A DNA stretch of 64,000 bases from Chryseobacterium vaccae (GCF_009602705.1 NZ_VSWH01000001.1:2046001-2110000), one strand, 5' to 3'. Positions 42,799 to 55,531 are shown, counted from the first letter of the stretch. The notes: generated from the letters alone by a model not told the origin. Made by a program: numbers and translations.

Positions 42799-43764
42799 TT
42801 ATCTGTCACAATTAGCCGTAAATACAGGATTGGGTAGCTTTTTCACGGTTGTCTGTGGCTGTGAAGTTCCTGCGATTCTGTCAAATTTCATCAGAACATC
42901 ATTGTTATGGTAATCTTTACTGTTATAGTTCAGTTGTTTTGCCGGGACAGACGGATTTACATATACATTTTTTACTTTGTCATACTTATAGCTTTCCAGA
43001 CTAATTTCCCTGTCCATATCATCATGGGTATTATAAGCGTTGTTGACTAATTTATAATCTGCAGCAAAAGCCCGGTTGAAAGCCCCTTCTATAAATTTCA
43101 GTTCTTCTTCATTAGGAAATGCTTCTTTGATTGTAGATTTTTTGAAAGGCTTTCCTGAATCATCATCCGGATCAGATAAACCATTTTTTGTTATTTTAAA
43201 AATAAAATCATTGTGGTACAGACTGTCCTGCATATGCTGAACGATAAAGTCATTATAATCTTCTGTTGGGAAACTGTACATCAGCTTCGGTATATCAACA
43301 CCTCGTCCATTCTCATTGTTTTGCTCTTCCAGTAATGTAATGGCTGTAGGTTTTTCTTTGAAAACATGAACATTAGGATAGTCAAAACAATTGGCATTTT
43401 CATTAAAAAGCGGCTGCATTTTATTGGGAAACTCACCTACTACAATTCCATTACCGATACCATCTCCCATGAAACTGATGCGCATTCCTGCTTTAATAGA
43501 AGGGTTTTTCCTTGCATAGACATAAAATTTGGCATCCGGATTTTGGGGTTTTAAATAAAGATGATCTTTTTCAATACTCCAAGTTCCTTTTATCAGTGTT
43601 CCGTAAGCCATGACCAGAAAGGTTTTGTTTTTGTTGATGACAAAAGCGGCCCCTTTAGCCTTATAAACCCCGTCGATATTTTCAGCATTTTTCTGAGCGT
43701 AGATCAGAGTACAGTAAAACATCATCAAACCTGCAAGCATTCTGCTAAAATTCAATTTCATCAT
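42799..43764 (-). CDS. Hypothetical secreted protein
   Basis: About 321 residues from ATG 43764. The longer in-frame start at 43827 adds 21 residues before the signal peptide (LNFSRMLAGLMMFYCTLIYAQ). The body begins with a lipocalin-like beta stretch (IDGVYKAKGAAFVINKNKTF, GTWSIEKDHLYLKPQ). No family recognised. It lies downstream of, and convergent with, susD. Function unknown. Confidence 0.78.
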   Translation of the reverse strand: MMKLNFSRMLAGLMMFYCTLIYAQKNAENIDGVYKAKGAAFVINKNKTFLVMAYGTLIKGTWSIEKDHLYLKPQNPDAKFYVYARKNPSIKAGMRISFMGDGIGNGIVVGEFPNKMQPLFNENANCFDYPNVHVFKEKPTAITLLEEQNNENGRGVDIPKLMYSFPTEDYNDFIVQHMQDSLYHNDFIFKITKNGLSDPDDDSGKPFKKSTIKEAFPNEEELKFIEGAFNRAFAADYKLVNNAYNTHDDMDREISLESYKYDKVKNVYVNPSVPAKQLNYNSKDYHNNDVLMKFDRIAGTSQPQTTVKKLPNPVFTANCDR

Positions 43765-43902
43765 ATCAATATTTTGATAAAGATCGGGAAAAAAAGTTGA
43801 AAATGGTTTTTTAAGACTCATAATCATTATAGTTATTTATATCCAATTTAGATATTAAAAAAAATGCCATACATTCGCGGAATCAATCAAATATTTTACG
43901 CT

Positions 43903-44271
43903 ATGAATAAAATTATTTTACTTTCAGCTTTATTATTTTCCTCTTTATCATTTTCCCAGCAGCTTACGGGTGTAGGATTTCAAAAGGATGAAAATGAATC
44001 CTGGGCTATTCAGGTTGATCTCTCCTCAAAACAGAATGTTTCCGTTTCTTATCCAATACTGGGATGCTCCGGTAAATGGGTTCTGATTAAGGAAGAAGCT
44101 AAAAAAATCCTATTCAAGGAAGTAATTGAAGAGGGATTAGATAAATGCATTCCAACCAGCTTTATTTCTTTAGTGAAAGATGAAGTGTCTCCAACCGCTT
44201 ACAGGTTTTATATTTTTGAACAAAAAGAAAGTAAAGTTCCTTATGCTATCGGGGTTCTTGAAGAACAATAA
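43903..44271 (+). CDS. Hypothetical small secreted protein
   Basis: A 122-residue product from ATG 43903, with a signal peptide (IILLSALLFSSLSFSQQ) and a mature part with two cysteines (LGCSGKWVLIKEE, DKCIPTSFI). The upstream in-frame start at 43864 would add 13 residues and break the signal peptide. No recognised domain. Confidence 0.72.
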   Translation: MNKIILLSALLFSSLSFSQQLTGVGFQKDENESWAIQVDLSSKQNVSVSYPILGCSGKWVLIKEEAKKILFKEVIEEGLDKCIPTSFISLVKDEVSPTAYRFYIFEQKESKVPYAIGVLEEQ

Positions 44272-44279
44272 AATACAAA

Positions 44280-44312
44280 AAACCGCCGTATAACTCATTT
44301 ATACGGCGGTTT
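44280..44312. terminator. Bidirectional terminator between the hypothetical gene and dnaK
   Basis: A perfect 13-bp stem, AAACCGCCGTATA (44280-44292) with TATACGGCGGTTT (44300-44312). A-rich and T-rich flanks let it serve both the plus-strand gene and the convergent dnaK. Confidence 0.85.
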
Positions 44313-44344
44313 GCTATTTATTGTAAATTGATTTTAATCAATCA

Positions 44345-46246
44345 TTATTTCACCTCTTCGAAGTCTGCATCTTGTACATCCTCACCTCCAGCATTGTTAC
44401 CTCCAGGGTTTTGAGCTCCTGCACCCGCATCAGCACCTGGCTGTTGACCAGCTGCGTACAATTCTTCAGAAGCGGCCATCCAAGCTGCATCTAACGCTTC
44501 AGTTTTAGCTTTTACGTCGTCAGCATTTTTAGCTTCGAAAGCTGTTTTCAATTCTGCGTGAGCTGCTTCAATAGCTGCTTTTTTGTCAGCAGAAAGTTTT
44601 TCACCGAATTCTTTCAATTGCTTTTCAGTCTGGAAGATCAATCCGTCAGCTTTATTGAAGATCTCAACTTCTTCTTTCTTCTTAGCATCAGCTGCAGAGT
44701 TTTCCTGAGCTTCTTTCTTCATTCTTTCAATTTCTTCGTCAGAAAGACCTGAAGACGCCTGAATTTTAATCGTCTGCTCTTTACCTGTTCCTTTATCTTT
44801 AGCTGATACGCTTAGGATACCGTTAGCATCAATATCGAAAGTTACTTCAATCTGAGGAACTCCTCTTGGTGCTGGCGGGATATCTGTAAGATCAAATCTA
44901 CCAATTTCTTTGTTATCGTTGAACATGGATCTTTCTCCCTGTCCTACTCTGATGCTTACTGCCGGCTGGTTGTCAGAAGCAGTAGAGAATACTTCAGATT
45001 TCTTCGTTGGAATGGTAGTATTCGCTTCAATTAATTTAGTGAATACAGATCCCATTGTTTCGATACCTAAAGAAAGCGGGGTAACGTCAAGAAGTAATAC
45101 GTCTTTTACATCACCTGTTAATACACCACCCTGAATAGCTGCACCAATTGCTACAACCTCATCCGGGTTCACTCCTTTAGAAGGTTTTTTACCGAAGAAT
45201 TTTTCAACTTCTTCCTGAATGATCGGGATTCTTGTAGAACCTCCTACCAGGATTACTTCGTCGATATCTGAAGTAGATAAACCTGCATCTTTTAATGCTT
45301 TAGCAACCGGCTCCATAGATCTTCTTACAAGATCTGCAGATAATTGCTCGAATTTAGCTTTAGTTAAAGTCTTCACTAAGTGTTTAGGACCTGTAGCTGT
45401 AGCTGTGATATAAGGAAGGTTGATCTCAGTCTGTGGAGAAGAAGACAATTCGATTTTTGCTTTTTCAGCCGCTTCTTTCAATCTTTGAAGAGCAATGGCA
45501 TCAGTTTTTAAATCTACTCCTTCTTCAGCTTTGAACTCATCAGCCATCCAGTTGATGATCACATCATCAAAGTCGTCACCTCCAAGGTGAGTATCACCGT
45601 TTGTAGACAATACTTCAAATACACCGTCTCCTAAATCAAGGATAGAGATATCAAAAGTACCACCTCCAAGGTCATATACCGCGATTTTCTGATCTTTATG
45701 GTTTTTATCAAGACCGTAAGCTAACGCTGCAGCTGTAGGTTCGTTGATGATTCTTTCTACTTTAAGACCAGCGATTTCACCAGCTTCTTTAGTAGCCTGT
45801 CTCTGTGCATCATTAAAGTAAGCTGGAACAGTGATTACCGCTCTCGTTACTTCCTGTCCAAGATAATCTTCAGCCGTTTTCTTCATTTTCTGAAGAGTCA
45901 TTGCAGAAATTTCCTGTGGAGTATATTCTCTGTCGTCAATTTTTACTTTTACGGTATCATTCGGTCCTGCTACTACTTCGTAAGGTACTCTTGAAATTTC
46001 CTTAGCATCTTCTTTAAAATGAGTTCCGATAAATCTTTTGATAGAGTATACAGTTTTCTTTGGATTCGTTACAGCCTGTCTTTTGGCAGGATCTCCTACT
46101 TTTCTTTCACCATCTTCTGTAAATGCTACGATAGAAGGTGTTGTTCTTTTACCTTCAGCATTAGGAATAACAACAGGGTCTTTACCCTCCATTACAGCAA
46201 CACAAGAGTTGGTTGTTCCTAGGTCAATTCCAATTATTTTACTCAT
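44345..46246 (-). CDS. dnaK: Molecular chaperone DnaK
   Basis: The Hsp70 chaperone, 633 residues. Nucleotide-binding motifs are [31 protein letters not shown] and [13 protein letters not shown]; the substrate-binding domain begins at [18 protein letters not shown]. The acidic C-terminal tail ends in DADFEEVK. It is not followed by dnaJ in this window. Its upstream region has a TGACA direct repeat that could be regulatory. Codon use is like other highly expressed genes. Confidence 0.97.
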   Translation of the reverse strand: MSKIIGIDLGTTNSCVAVMEGKDPVVIPNAEGKRTTPSIVAFTEDGERKVGDPAKRQAVTNPKKTVYSIKRFIGTHFKEDAKEISRVPYEVVAGPNDTVKVKIDDREYTPQEISAMTLQKMKKTAEDYLGQEVTRAVITVPAYFNDAQRQATKEAGEIAGLKVERIINEPTAAALAYGLDKNHKDQKIAVYDLGGGTFDISILDLGDGVFEVLSTNGDTHLGGDDFDDVIINWMADEFKAEEGVDLKTDAIALQRLKEAAEKAKIELSSSPQTEINLPYITATATGPKHLVKTLTKAKFEQLSADLVRRSMEPVAKALKDAGLSTSDIDEVILVGGSTRIPIIQEEVEKFFGKKPSKGVNPDEVVAIGAAIQGGVLTGDVKDVLLLDVTPLSLGIETMGSVFTKLIEANTTIPTKKSEVFSTASDNQPAVSIRVGQGERSMFNDNKEIGRFDLTDIPPAPRGVPQIEVTFDIDANGILSVSAKDKGTGKEQTIKIQASSGLSDEEIERMKKEAQENSAADAKKKEEVEIFNKADGLIFQTEKQLKEFGEKLSADKKAAIEAAHAELKTAFEAKNADDVKAKTEALDAAWMAASEELYAAGQQPGADAGAGAQNPGGNNAGGEDVQDADFEEVK

Positions 46247-46324
46247 AATATTTTTAATTTTTCTAATTTTTATTTTTTAATTTACACTCTCAATTTCTCA
46301 ATATCCATACCATTCAAAAAAATA

Positions 46325-46337
46325 TGACAAAATGACA
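46325..46337. promoter_or_regulatory. TGACA direct repeat upstream of dnaK
   Basis: TGACA-AAA-TGACA (two identical pentamers, 8-nt period) about 80 nt before the dnaK start codon. A plausible stress-regulatory or promoter element, supported only by position and symmetry. Confidence 0.35.
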
Positions 46338-46348
46338 CAATAAAAATA

Positions 46349-46371
46349 AAACCCCGATACAATCGGGGTTT
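46349..46371 (-). terminator. Minus-strand terminator upstream of dnaK
   Basis: Perfect 10-bp stem AAACCCCGAT/ATCGGGGTTT with a 3-nt loop. On the minus strand it is followed by TTTTATTTTTATT, a good T-tract. It lies before the likely dnaK promoter, so it ends a different minus-strand transcript or acts as an attenuator. Confidence 0.65.
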
Positions 46372-46721
46372 ATTTGAATTAATACTGGAAATATTTTCAT
46401 TTTATTTTTTACAACATCTGTCTTTCTTTCCCTATATAATCAGAGAATAATCTTTCTTTAATATATTTATTATGCAGATTCAGTCAATTTCAACAAAATT
46501 TCCTGATCTATATTCTATTATTAATTAAAAAATATTTTTTTCAGAAAAAAACACGACAAGTTTTGTCGTTTCATAGAAATACATTTACAAAACAGACACT
46601 TATGATTGCATAAAAAACACCATGAAGTGACAAAATTCATAATAATTCTTATTAATAGGGATTTAATATATGCTAATAAATGTTAATTTTGTAAACATGT
46701 AATAAAAAAAATAAAAACCAA
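46372..46721. other. Gene-free stretch upstream of the T9SS-tailed protein gene
   Basis: No coding gene was found on either strand. It contains a small hairpin (ACGACAA 46553-46559 with TTGTCGT 46563-46569), and a TAATTTTG -7 element lies just before the following ATG. It may hold the source of the minus-strand transcript that ends at 46349, possibly a small RNA. Confidence 0.5.
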
Positions 46722-48272
46722 ATGAGAAAACTCTACATGAGTACATTAATGATATGCACGGTCCTGAGTATATCAGCTCAAGAAATTCTCTGGCAGAAAG
46801 ACCTCAAATCCTCCACTCAGGATTTCCTAAGCCAGATTACCACCACTATCGATCAGCAGTACCTGATTACCGGAAGTTCCATTCAAACGAAAGATCAACA
46901 GTCAGTTGCTAACAGCCAAAAGCAAAACAACGGCTACGATTTCCACTTGGTTAAACTCAACCAGCAGGGAGAGCAGGTCTGGGAAAAATACCTTTCAGGA
47001 CAAAACCACGATTATCTTTCCGCTTCTGTTTCTACCCAAGAAGGTGGATTTTTAATTGCAGGAACCTCCTATTCCGGAAAAGGACTGGATAAAAAAGAAG
47101 AATCCAAAGGCGGATCAGACCTCTGGCTGGTAAGATTGAATGAATTCGGGGATGAATTATGGCAGAAAACTTTAGGCACCGCCTCTGATGAAGAAGCCAG
47201 AGCGGTCGTTCAGACTACCGACTTAGGGTTCTTTGTGGCAGGCAACGTTCAGAACTCATCCAAAGGTTATGGCTCTAAAGATGCCTGGATCATCAGACTC
47301 GATAAAGATGGAAAAGAACTTTCTCAGATCATTTTAGGTGGAAAAGGACTGGATGAAATAGAGAAAATGATCCCGACAAAAGATGGTGGTGTCCTAATAG
47401 GGATTTATTCACGAAGCTCAGTTGGAGGAAACAAGAAAACTGAAAACTCGGGAGAAGGTGATTACTGGATGGTGAAGCTTGATAAAACGGGAAAAGTAGA
47501 ATGGGAAAAGAACTATGGAGGCAAGGGTGATGATCATTTAAGAACTCTTGCTTTAACATCCACGGGCTATGTTATTGGAGGAGAATCCAGATCAGAGAGA
47601 TCAGGCAATAAAACCGTAGGCATAGAAGAAGGAACCGATCTTTGGCTTGTCGCTTTAAACGAAAGAGGAGAAGAACAGTGGCAGAAATCCTACAACTTTA
47701 AAAACCGGGATATTCTGATGGGGATGAGTGTGATTCATTCAGCGGATGATAAAACTTCCAAAGGAATATTACTTGGCGGTTACACCCAGGCAGAAGGCAG
47801 AATAGAAAAAGATGATGAAACGTTCTGGATGCTGTATCTGGATCAGGAGGGCAACGAACAGTGGAGAAAACACATCGTAGGAGAAAACCGAAAGAAAGAA
47901 GAAAGACTTTCAGATATTAAACTCAATAGAGATGGTTCTATCATTCTTGCCGGCACTAGTGCAGAGGAACTCGGAAAAGAGAACTGGAAGATAGTGAAAC
48001 TGGGCGACAGTCAGCTGGATAAGCTCATCGAAAAACAGGACATCAAAATTTATCCGAATCCGGTCTCCGATTATGCTTACATAGAAATAGGTATGCAATT
48101 CCAAAATGCAGATATTTTGGTGTATGACATGGGTGGAAGACAGCTTCAGACGGTGAAAACTAAGAATAAAGTGACTAAGATTAATACCCAGCCACTGGTT
48201 CAAGGGGCTTACTTGGTGGTGATCAAGACGGATACGAATAAAATAGCGAATGCAAAACTGATAAAGAAATGA
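46722..48272 (+). CDS. T9SS-secreted repeat protein with C-terminal sorting domain
   Basis: A 516-residue secreted protein with signal peptide (CTVLSISAQ). Six repeats of the type LWLVRLNEFGDELWQKTLG, FHLVKLNQQGEQVWEKYLSG and AWIIRLDKDGKELSQIILG form a beta-propeller-like body. The C-terminus, from about residue 441, is a T9SS sorting domain (IKIYPNPVSDYAYIEIG, ending IANAKLIKK). Its stop overlaps the start of the RHS-partner gene (ATGA), so it belongs to that operon. Confidence 0.92.
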   Translation: MRKLYMSTLMICTVLSISAQEILWQKDLKSSTQDFLSQITTTIDQQYLITGSSIQTKDQQSVANSQKQNNGYDFHLVKLNQQGEQVWEKYLSGQNHDYLSASVSTQEGGFLIAGTSYSGKGLDKKEESKGGSDLWLVRLNEFGDELWQKTLGTASDEEARAVVQTTDLGFFVAGNVQNSSKGYGSKDAWIIRLDKDGKELSQIILGGKGLDEIEKMIPTKDGGVLIGIYSRSSVGGNKKTENSGEGDYWMVKLDKTGKVEWEKNYGGKGDDHLRTLALTSTGYVIGGESRSERSGNKTVGIEEGTDLWLVALNERGEEQWQKSYNFKNRDILMGMSVIHSADDKTSKGILLGGYTQAEGRIEKDDETFWMLYLDQEGNEQWRKHIVGENRKKEERLSDIKLNRDGSIILAGTSAEELGKENWKIVKLGDSQLDKLIEKQDIKIYPNPVSDYAYIEIGMQFQNADILVYDMGGRQLQTVKTKNKVTKINTQPLVQGAYLVVIKTDTNKIANAKLIKK

Positions 48273-51200
48273 AAAAAGTAACCATTTTAATTGCAACTTT
48301 ATATACTATTGCTGGATATGCTCAGGCTAATTCCCCTATCATACAAAATGCTGTCAATAATACTGCTGCTCAATCCCCTAATGCAGCAGCTTTATTCAGA
48401 TATTCAGAAATTCCAGTTTCATTATATACAGGAGTTCCCGACATTAATATTCCACTTTATACAATAAAAGAGGGCGATATAGAGATTCCTATATCAATCT
48501 CTTATCATGCAGGAGGAATAAAAGTAAATGATGAAGCTTCATCCGTGGGGCTTGGATGGTCATTAAATGCCGGAGGAAGGGTATCTCAAGTTATCACAGG
48601 AAATAATGATTTTAATTCATACGGATATTATTATATTTATCCTAAAAGTGCCACTGGCTATATAGGATCAATATCCGGATGTCCAACTCCTCCTTGGAAT
48701 AATAGTACTGCGGTACGATCTTTTTACTCTAACAATTTTCGATTAATAACAGATCCTAATTATAACACACTCTATACTGAATATGATTTTCAACCTGATT
48801 TATTTTTAATTAATCTTCCAAATAAGACATATAAAGCTTATTTGGATATGACAAAAACTACTCAAACCGACTATCCCAAATTTGCTATAGCAGAACAACC
48901 TAATATTGATTTTAAGTTAATCCCAATTTCAGGAGGTTATGCACCCAGTTCTAATGGAAATAATAAATTTAGTGTTATTGATGAAGCTGGTTTAAACTAT
49001 TCTTTTGATAGTGTTCAAGAGATTACAACACCATTGATTGGAACGTATATTACTGGAGCCTCTCAATATTTATCTAAAATTGAAGATACTAAAGGTCGGA
49101 AAATCAACTTTTATTATACAGAGAAAATGTATGCTGATAGATTGGCAGGATGTAGAACAACAAGGTATAATTATACTTATCCACCTAATGACCCAAACAA
49201 TCCTCATTTTACAAACACTTCTCCAGGTTTGACACAATGTAATAAACAAACAGTTGGTGAAAGCTTTATAAAAAAAATAGAATTTTCGAATGGATGGATT
49301 GAATTCAGTTGGGAAGATAGAGAAGATGTTAATAAATCGAAAAAATTATCTTCAATCAAAATTTATAATAATTATAGATTAGTAAAACAGTATGATTTTA
49401 ATTATGATTATTTTATTTCAAACGACAATCTTGATACAAACTCATTAGCAAGCTGGCTTGAAGCATCAAATAATAAAATATTTACACATAGGCTCCGATT
49501 ACTTGGGTTAACAGAGTCTTTAACTAATGAAAAATATACCTTCGACTATAATTCAACATATAATTTGCCTAATAAGATAAGCTTTTCTTCTGATTTTTGG
49601 GGGTATTATAATGGGCAGAATAATAGTGATAGTTATATACCAGATCCTGATAAATATATAAAGGGGCAAAACCCTTTTATAGTTAATTCGTTCAATCAAG
49701 ATCAATCAGGATATTGGTATAATGCTAGTGCTTATTCTTCGTTTCCTGAACCAGATATGCGTCATATTAACTTTACAGTGGATGGAAAACATTATTTAGC
49801 TGATAGAAGAGCCTCTGTACATGCACTTGCAGGTATTTTAACAAAAATCAATTATCCGACCGGAGGAAAAACAGAGTTTGAGTATGAACTTAATACTTTT
49901 TCAAATTATCCTATACAATCTCTTTTGGATAACCAGGCTACGGGTACAACACGTGATTACAGTTATGGAGGTGGGATAAGAATTAAAAATATCATAACTA
50001 CAGATAGCCCAGGAGTGCCCCCTTTAATTAAAAATTATATTTATGATGAATTGAACAGTAATGGGACAAAATTTGTTTCTAATGGTAATTTATCCGAATT
50101 TCCTAAATTTTATGAAATAGAAAATAGATGCTACATTGTCAAGGGAGGGTCTACTAGACAAATTCTCTCCAATACAAGTTGCCCAGATATTTATACTCCA
50201 AATGTAGGCTCTCCTGATCACCCATTTAAACTTTCTGTCTATGAAGGAGGGCAATCTCAAGGATTATCTACATTGCCTCAGGGAGGGCTTGTCGGATATT
50301 CGAAAGTAACTGAACAAATTATAGGGAAAGGAAAAACGGAAAGTTTTTTTACTAATAATTATAATTCTAGTTGTTTAAGTATGATTCCAAGAGGATTATC
50401 ATTAAATATAGGTAATGGAAATAAAATTAATGAACGATATTACGATAATAATTCTTTAATAAAAGAAGTAATATATAATTATAGATTCAATTATCCGGAT
50501 CAGCTGAATACTTATTTCATTTCTGGAGCTGTATTGGAGCCTGTAACTAAATTTACACCTGAATTTAGTGGGGCACAAGATAATTATCCTTCATTTGGAG
50601 GACTTATACATAGTTATTCAATAAATCTTTATAAATCTTTATTAGAATCCACAACTACAAAAGAATATTTTCCTGCAGGATCAGGCACTTTCACAGAAAC
50701 AAAAACTTTCAATACTTATAATAATAAATATTTGCCAAGTACTCAAAAGACGGTTTATCCTGATACCTCAATAAGCGAAATAGCTTACAACTATGCTCAG
50801 GAGAAAGGAAATCAACTGATGATTAGTAAGAATATGGTGGGGATTCCATTAGAGACTATTACGACAAAGAGTCTTAATGGAATTACGAAAACAACTTCCA
50901 AACTAGAGACTATTTATACCTTCTCATTACCAGATTCTCAAACAGGAAATTTTGTTCTGCCAAAATCCATTATTTCCTATGATTTAGCAAACAGTAATAA
51001 CTCTGAAACGGAAATAACTATGGATAAATATGATTCTGGTAATCTTGTACAATACACAAACAAAGCCGGCATATCCGTTTCAGTTATTTGGGGCTATAAG
51101 GGCAGATTACCAATTGCAAGGATCGAAGGTGCAAAATATAGCGATGTAGCTCCATACGTCATTGATATTATATCAAAATCTAATGATGATGCCTTAAATC

Positions 51201-51973
51201 CCAGTAAGGAAAACGCTTTATTAACAGCACTGGATAATCTGAGAAAAAATGCTAATCTAGCTAATTATCAAATCACAACATATAGTTATGACCCTCTGAT
51301 TGGTGTAACCAGTATTACTCCTCCATCTGGAGTAAGGGAGTATTATAAATATGATGTAACTAATAGGCTGGAGAAAATTGTTGATGTAAATAATAAGATA
51401 TTGAAAGAGTTTAAATACAAATATGGTAGTAACCCAGCTGTCATCTATACCAATTCCGAAAAAAGCAAAATATTTACTAGGGCGACGTGTACGGGGAATA
51501 CGGTAGGAGGCTCTTATACTTATGCTGTTCCAGGTGGCGTATATACATCTAATATAAGTCAATTAGCAGCTGATCAAAAAGCACTGGACGATATTAATGC
51601 AAATGGCCAAAATATGGCAGATCAAAATGGACCATGTATGCCTATAATACCTTGTAGTTTCACGTTCTCACCCACTTTAGGCAGTCCGCAATACAGCTAT
51701 AATGCTACAACAACAGTGAATGGAACAGTAAGATTTTATCTTTCGTTCTCAGGATATGGTATTTGGCAGAATTGGTCTGGAGGTATAAATATTGGAAAGG
51801 TAGGACCGGCTTGCGCTCCTTCAGTTGATCGAATAATTATGTATAACGAAGGTGGTCGACAATGGCGAATTTATATTGATACTTCCGGAAATTGTACAGC
51901 AAGTCTGATTTCAGGCACGGTTGATCCGTCTTCACAGAGTCCATTAAATTTTAATTTCCAATATCAAAAATAA
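48269..51973 (+). CDS. Large RHS-locus protein (insecticidal-toxin-like, DUF5977)
   Basis: A 1234-residue exported protein, signal peptide [10 protein letters not shown]. The start region has [18 protein letters not shown] and then [19 protein letters not shown], a pattern of the large partner proteins that precede RHS proteins in Bacteroidota. A DUF5977-like part lies near residues 1080-1130 ([20 protein letters not shown]); the last 100 residues are beta-rich. Much of its length is more A+T rich than the genes around it, a sign of transfer. It starts inside the previous stop and ends 8 nt before the RHS gene. Confidence 0.82.
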   Translation: MKKVTILIATLYTIAGYAQANSPIIQNAVNNTAAQSPNAAALFRYSEIPVSLYTGVPDINIPLYTIKEGDIEIPISISYHAGGIKVNDEASSVGLGWSLNAGGRVSQVITGNNDFNSYGYYYIYPKSATGYIGSISGCPTPPWNNSTAVRSFYSNNFRLITDPNYNTLYTEYDFQPDLFLINLPNKTYKAYLDMTKTTQTDYPKFAIAEQPNIDFKLIPISGGYAPSSNGNNKFSVIDEAGLNYSFDSVQEITTPLIGTYITGASQYLSKIEDTKGRKINFYYTEKMYADRLAGCRTTRYNYTYPPNDPNNPHFTNTSPGLTQCNKQTVGESFIKKIEFSNGWIEFSWEDREDVNKSKKLSSIKIYNNYRLVKQYDFNYDYFISNDNLDTNSLASWLEASNNKIFTHRLRLLGLTESLTNEKYTFDYNSTYNLPNKISFSSDFWGYYNGQNNSDSYIPDPDKYIKGQNPFIVNSFNQDQSGYWYNASAYSSFPEPDMRHINFTVDGKHYLADRRASVHALAGILTKINYPTGGKTEFEYELNTFSNYPIQSLLDNQATGTTRDYSYGGGIRIKNIITTDSPGVPPLIKNYIYDELNSNGTKFVSNGNLSEFPKFYEIENRCYIVKGGSTRQILSNTSCPDIYTPNVGSPDHPFKLSVYEGGQSQGLSTLPQGGLVGYSKVTEQIIGKGKTESFFTNNYNSSCLSMIPRGLSLNIGNGNKINERYYDNNSLIKEVIYNYRFNYPDQLNTYFISGAVLEPVTKFTPEFSGAQDNYPSFGGLIHSYSINLYKSLLESTTTKEYFPAGSGTFTETKTFNTYNNKYLPSTQKTVYPDTSISEIAYNYAQEKGNQLMISKNMVGIPLETITTKSLNGITKTTSKLETIYTFSLPDSQTGNFVLPKSIISYDLANSNNSETEITMDKYDSGNLVQYTNKAGISVSVIWGYKGRLPIARIEGAKYSDVAPYVIDIISKSNDDALNPSKENALLTALDNLRKNANLANYQITTYSYDPLIGVTSITPPSGVREYYKYDVTNRLEKIVDVNNKILKEFKYKYGSNPAVIYTNSEKSKIFTRATCTGNTVGGSYTYAVPGGVYTSNISQLAADQKALDDINANGQNMADQNGPCMPIIPCSFTFSPTLGSPQYSYNATTTVNGTVRFYLSFSGYGIWQNWSGGINIGKVGPACAPSVDRIIMYNEGGRQWRIYIDTSGNCTASLISGTVDPSSQSPLNFNFQYQK

Positions 51974-51981
51974 ACACAAAC

Positions 51982-54900
51982 ATGAAAAAATACATCATCC
52001 CGATAGGTACCCTGCTGCTCTCAGGTATAGCCCAGGCTCAGCTTACCGATACAGAAAATTACGTCCAGTCCAAGACCTACCTTGATTATAACGGAACCCA
52101 GCCTTCCAAAACATTAGAAACCGTTCAGTATGTTGATGGTCTTGGAAGGCCCAAACAGGTTGTTAATGTAAAAGCTTCTCCTCTGGGAAGAGATGTGGTT
52201 ACCCATATCACGTATGATGAGTTTGGAAGGCAGATTAAAGAATACCTTCCCATTCCCCAGGCAGGAACCTTAAACGGTGCTATTGTTCCCAATCCACTGG
52301 CTAATGCTTCAAGTACACCTTATGGCTCAGAAAAGATCTATGCTGAGAAAGTCCTGGAAAACTCACCTTTAGACCGTATTCTTGAACAGAAGCAGGTAGG
52401 AACAGCATGGGCAGGAAAACCTGTGAAATTTGAGTATGATGCTTCTGAAGACGGGGACGTAAGGAAATATACCGTCACCACGACCTGGGTAAACGGAGCT
52501 ACCCAATCAGAGTTTAGTTCTGTAGAAAGCTATGGTGCTGCACAGCTGTATAAAAACACAATTATTGATGAAGACGGTAATAAGACCATCGAATTCAAGA
52601 ATGGAAAAGGCCAGGTTATTTTAGTCAGAAAAATACTCAACAAAATCAAAAATACAGACACCTACTATGTTTATAATGAATATGATCAGTTGGCTTTTGT
52701 TCTCCCGCCATTAGCTTCCGGAGCGGCATCGCTGGATGAAGCCACGCTCAAAAATCTTTGCTATCAGTACCGTTATGACGGTAGAAACCGTTTGGTAGAA
52801 AAGAAACTTCCGGGTAAAGGCTGGGAATACATGGTGTATGATAAATCAGACCGTCTGGTCCTTACCCAGGATGCGAGTTTAGAGCAGAAAAACGAATGGC
52901 TGCTTACCAAATATGATTCTTATGGCAGGGTTGCTTATACCGCAATTATTGCAGGAGGCAGCAGAAGCAGCATGCAGGCTCAGGCAGGTCCTAATTTAAT
53001 TGTGGAAAAGAGGCATACCACAGGATTTACTCAGGACGGGATGCAGGTGCAATATACCAATGATTATTTTAATGCTCTTAAAAAAGTTCTGAGTGTTAAT
53101 TATTATGATACATATCCCCAGTACAGCTTCAATCCTTCTTTTCCAACATCTATTGAAGGAGAAACTGTTCTGACTGATACCCCTTCCTTAGATGGAAGAA
53201 GTACCAAAGGTCTTGCTGTGATGAGCCTGGTGAAGAATATTGAAGATGATAACTGGACCACAAATTACTCTTATTATGATACCAAAGGAAGAGTGATCGG
53301 AACCCACTCGATTAATCATTTAGGAGGCTACACCAAAACAGAATCTAAGCTTGATTTTGCAGGAGCTGTTCAAAAAGGTGTAACACGGCACAAAAGGCTA
53401 AGCACCGATACCGAAAGAGTAATTACAGAAAATTTCACGTATGACCACCAGAACAGGTTACTCGTTCATAAGCATCAAGTAGACAGTAATCCGGAAGAGA
53501 TTCTGTCGCAAAACAGCTACAATGAACTCTCCCAATTGGAAACCAAGAAGGTTGGAGGAACTAGTGCGGGATCACCATTACAAACCATCAACTATCAGTA
53601 TAACATCAGGGGCTGGATGACACAAATTAACGATCCTGCGAATTTGGGAAATGATCTGTTTGGTTATAAAATCAATTACAACCAAGTTGAAGGAATGGAA
53701 ACCCCGAACAGTAACTATAGCACCTTAAAAGTAAGACCTAAATTCAACGGAAATATTACGGAAGTATCTTGGAAAACTTTAACGGAAGAAAATGAACCAT
53801 TGAAAAGATACGGCTATGTTTATGATGGATTAAACCGTCTTTCAGCAGGTTTTTACCAGAAACAGGGTAATGAAACGGCCAAAGAATATTTTGAAATCCC
53901 GGAATATGACCTGAACGGAAATATCACCCGACTGAAAAGATCAGCTGCTCTCCAGACAGGAAATACAGCTGCTGTTGTGATTGATGATTTAAGATATGAT
54001 TATACAGGCAATAAGCTGACTAAGGTGACCGATGCTCAGCAGAATTCATCAGGCTATCCATACCTTGCCAGCCCCGGAACAATTGGGTATGACAATGATA
54101 ATGGCGACGGAAATGGGAATATGACCAGTCATCCGGATAAAGGCATTTCTTCAATTCAGTATAATTATTTAAATTTACCCAAACAGATTACCCAGAATGC
54201 TCAGGTGACCAACTTCATCTACAGGGCAGATGGAGTAAAAGTAAAGAAGTTCTTTGGAGATATAGAAACCAATTATCTGGATGGATTCCAGTATAAAAGT
54301 ACCAAGCCATCAGAAGCAGGAACAGGTGGAATTATATTACCTGATCCAAATGAAGTTGCGGAGATGAAACTCAGAATCATTCCTACCTCAGAAGGTTATT
54401 ATGATGCACTTAACGGTCAGTACATTTATAATTATACCGATCATTTGGGTAATGTAAGATTAAGCTACACGGATACCAATAAGGACGGATTCATACAGCC
54501 AAGACAATACCGTTGGGTGCAATGTGACGGACCTTGGAACCCTTTAAATCCACCCAATTGTATTGATGGTTGGAAACCGGGCGAGATTGTGGAAGTGAAT
54601 AATTATTATCCTTTTGGATTGCTGCATAATTATACAGCAACAACGCAGAATGCTTATCAGTATAAGTACAATGGCAAAGAGCTGCAGGAGACGGGGATGT
54701 ATGATTATGGCGCTCGTTTTCTTATGCCTGACATAGGTCGTTGGATATCGCCAGATCCTTTGAGTGAAGAATATAGAAGATGGTCGCCATACAATTATGC
54801 AGTAAATAATCCTGTTAGATTTACTGATCCGGATGGAATGAGTGTATATGACATTATTGGAGTTACTAAACAAGATGCCCAAAAATTTAAAGCAGATATT

Positions 54901-55521
54901 CATAAAGTTTTATCAGATAGTAAGTTTGCAGGAGTTATAGCATTAATAGATGTAAAAGGAAAATCATTTAACAAAGTAGATGCAACTGCATTATCTACTG
55001 CTTTAAGTGGAGTTAATATTTCAAAAGATGAACAGGCATACATTGATACAATTGTAGGGGCAATTAATGATTCCAAAGTTCATACAGTTGAATATTTATC
55101 ATTGGGAGATACTGTATCTTCTGCTGGAGGAACAGCTCTTAAAGATCACATGAATAAAGCACAAGCTGGAGTTGGAGATAAATTAGTTCCAGATGTAAGT
55201 AATGTTAAAGCAGACCTTATAAATGGTATAGCTGGGGCAGGATTTAATGTTCCTACTGCAAAAGGTTCACATTCAATTATTGTGGAAACTGCATCTACTA
55301 CTTCAGAATCAAGGGCTGAAACATCAAGCCATGAAGTTTTAGGACATGGTATACCATCAGCAAAAGGGTTATCTCATACTGTAAATAATACAAATGCAAT
55401 TAGAATGTCTAATTTAGTGCGAAGGATTACAGGAAGTACTGAACCACCAAGAGATGGAACTAACCCACCTCATGCAGGAGGAAAAGTAACTAATGAAAAT
55501 GATTTACCAATAAGTCGATAA
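51982..55521 (+). CDS. RHS-repeat toxin protein with zincin-like C-terminal tip
   Basis: A 1179-residue polymorphic-toxin protein. Signal peptide ([15 protein letters not shown]), DUF6443-like N-terminal part ([14 protein letters not shown]), YD/RHS repeats, then the RHS core: [15 protein letters not shown] near residue 814 and [11 protein letters not shown] near 916. The tip begins after FTDPDGM (about residue 953) and is about 227 residues. It holds HEVLGHG (His1117, Glu1118, His1121), a zinc-metallopeptidase-like motif. Core and tip differ in composition, the tip being AT-rich. An immunity candidate follows 11 nt later. Toxin activity is inferred. Confidence 0.88.
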   Translation: MKKYIIPIGTLLLSGIAQAQLTDTENYVQSKTYLDYNGTQPSKTLETVQYVDGLGRPKQVVNVKASPLGRDVVTHITYDEFGRQIKEYLPIPQAGTLNGAIVPNPLANASSTPYGSEKIYAEKVLENSPLDRILEQKQVGTAWAGKPVKFEYDASEDGDVRKYTVTTTWVNGATQSEFSSVESYGAAQLYKNTIIDEDGNKTIEFKNGKGQVILVRKILNKIKNTDTYYVYNEYDQLAFVLPPLASGAASLDEATLKNLCYQYRYDGRNRLVEKKLPGKGWEYMVYDKSDRLVLTQDASLEQKNEWLLTKYDSYGRVAYTAIIAGGSRSSMQAQAGPNLIVEKRHTTGFTQDGMQVQYTNDYFNALKKVLSVNYYDTYPQYSFNPSFPTSIEGETVLTDTPSLDGRSTKGLAVMSLVKNIEDDNWTTNYSYYDTKGRVIGTHSINHLGGYTKTESKLDFAGAVQKGVTRHKRLSTDTERVITENFTYDHQNRLLVHKHQVDSNPEEILSQNSYNELSQLETKKVGGTSAGSPLQTINYQYNIRGWMTQINDPANLGNDLFGYKINYNQVEGMETPNSNYSTLKVRPKFNGNITEVSWKTLTEENEPLKRYGYVYDGLNRLSAGFYQKQGNETAKEYFEIPEYDLNGNITRLKRSAALQTGNTAAVVIDDLRYDYTGNKLTKVTDAQQNSSGYPYLASPGTIGYDNDNGDGNGNMTSHPDKGISSIQYNYLNLPKQITQNAQVTNFIYRADGVKVKKFFGDIETNYLDGFQYKSTKPSEAGTGGIILPDPNEVAEMKLRIIPTSEGYYDALNGQYIYNYTDHLGNVRLSYTDTNKDGFIQPRQYRWVQCDGPWNPLNPPNCIDGWKPGEIVEVNNYYPFGLLHNYTATTQNAYQYKYNGKELQETGMYDYGARFLMPDIGRWISPDPLSEEYRRWSPYNYAVNNPVRFTDPDGMSVYDIIGVTKQDAQKFKADIHKVLSDSKFAGVIALIDVKGKSFNKVDATALSTALSGVNISKDEQAYIDTIVGAINDSKVHTVEYLSLGDTVSSAGGTALKDHMNKAQAGVGDKLVPDVSNVKADLINGIAGAGFNVPTAKGSHSIIVETASTTSESRAETSSHEVLGHGIPSAKGLSHTVNNTNAIRMSNLVRRITGSTEPPRDGTNPPHAGGKVTNENDLPISR

Positions 55522-55531
55522 ATTAATTATT

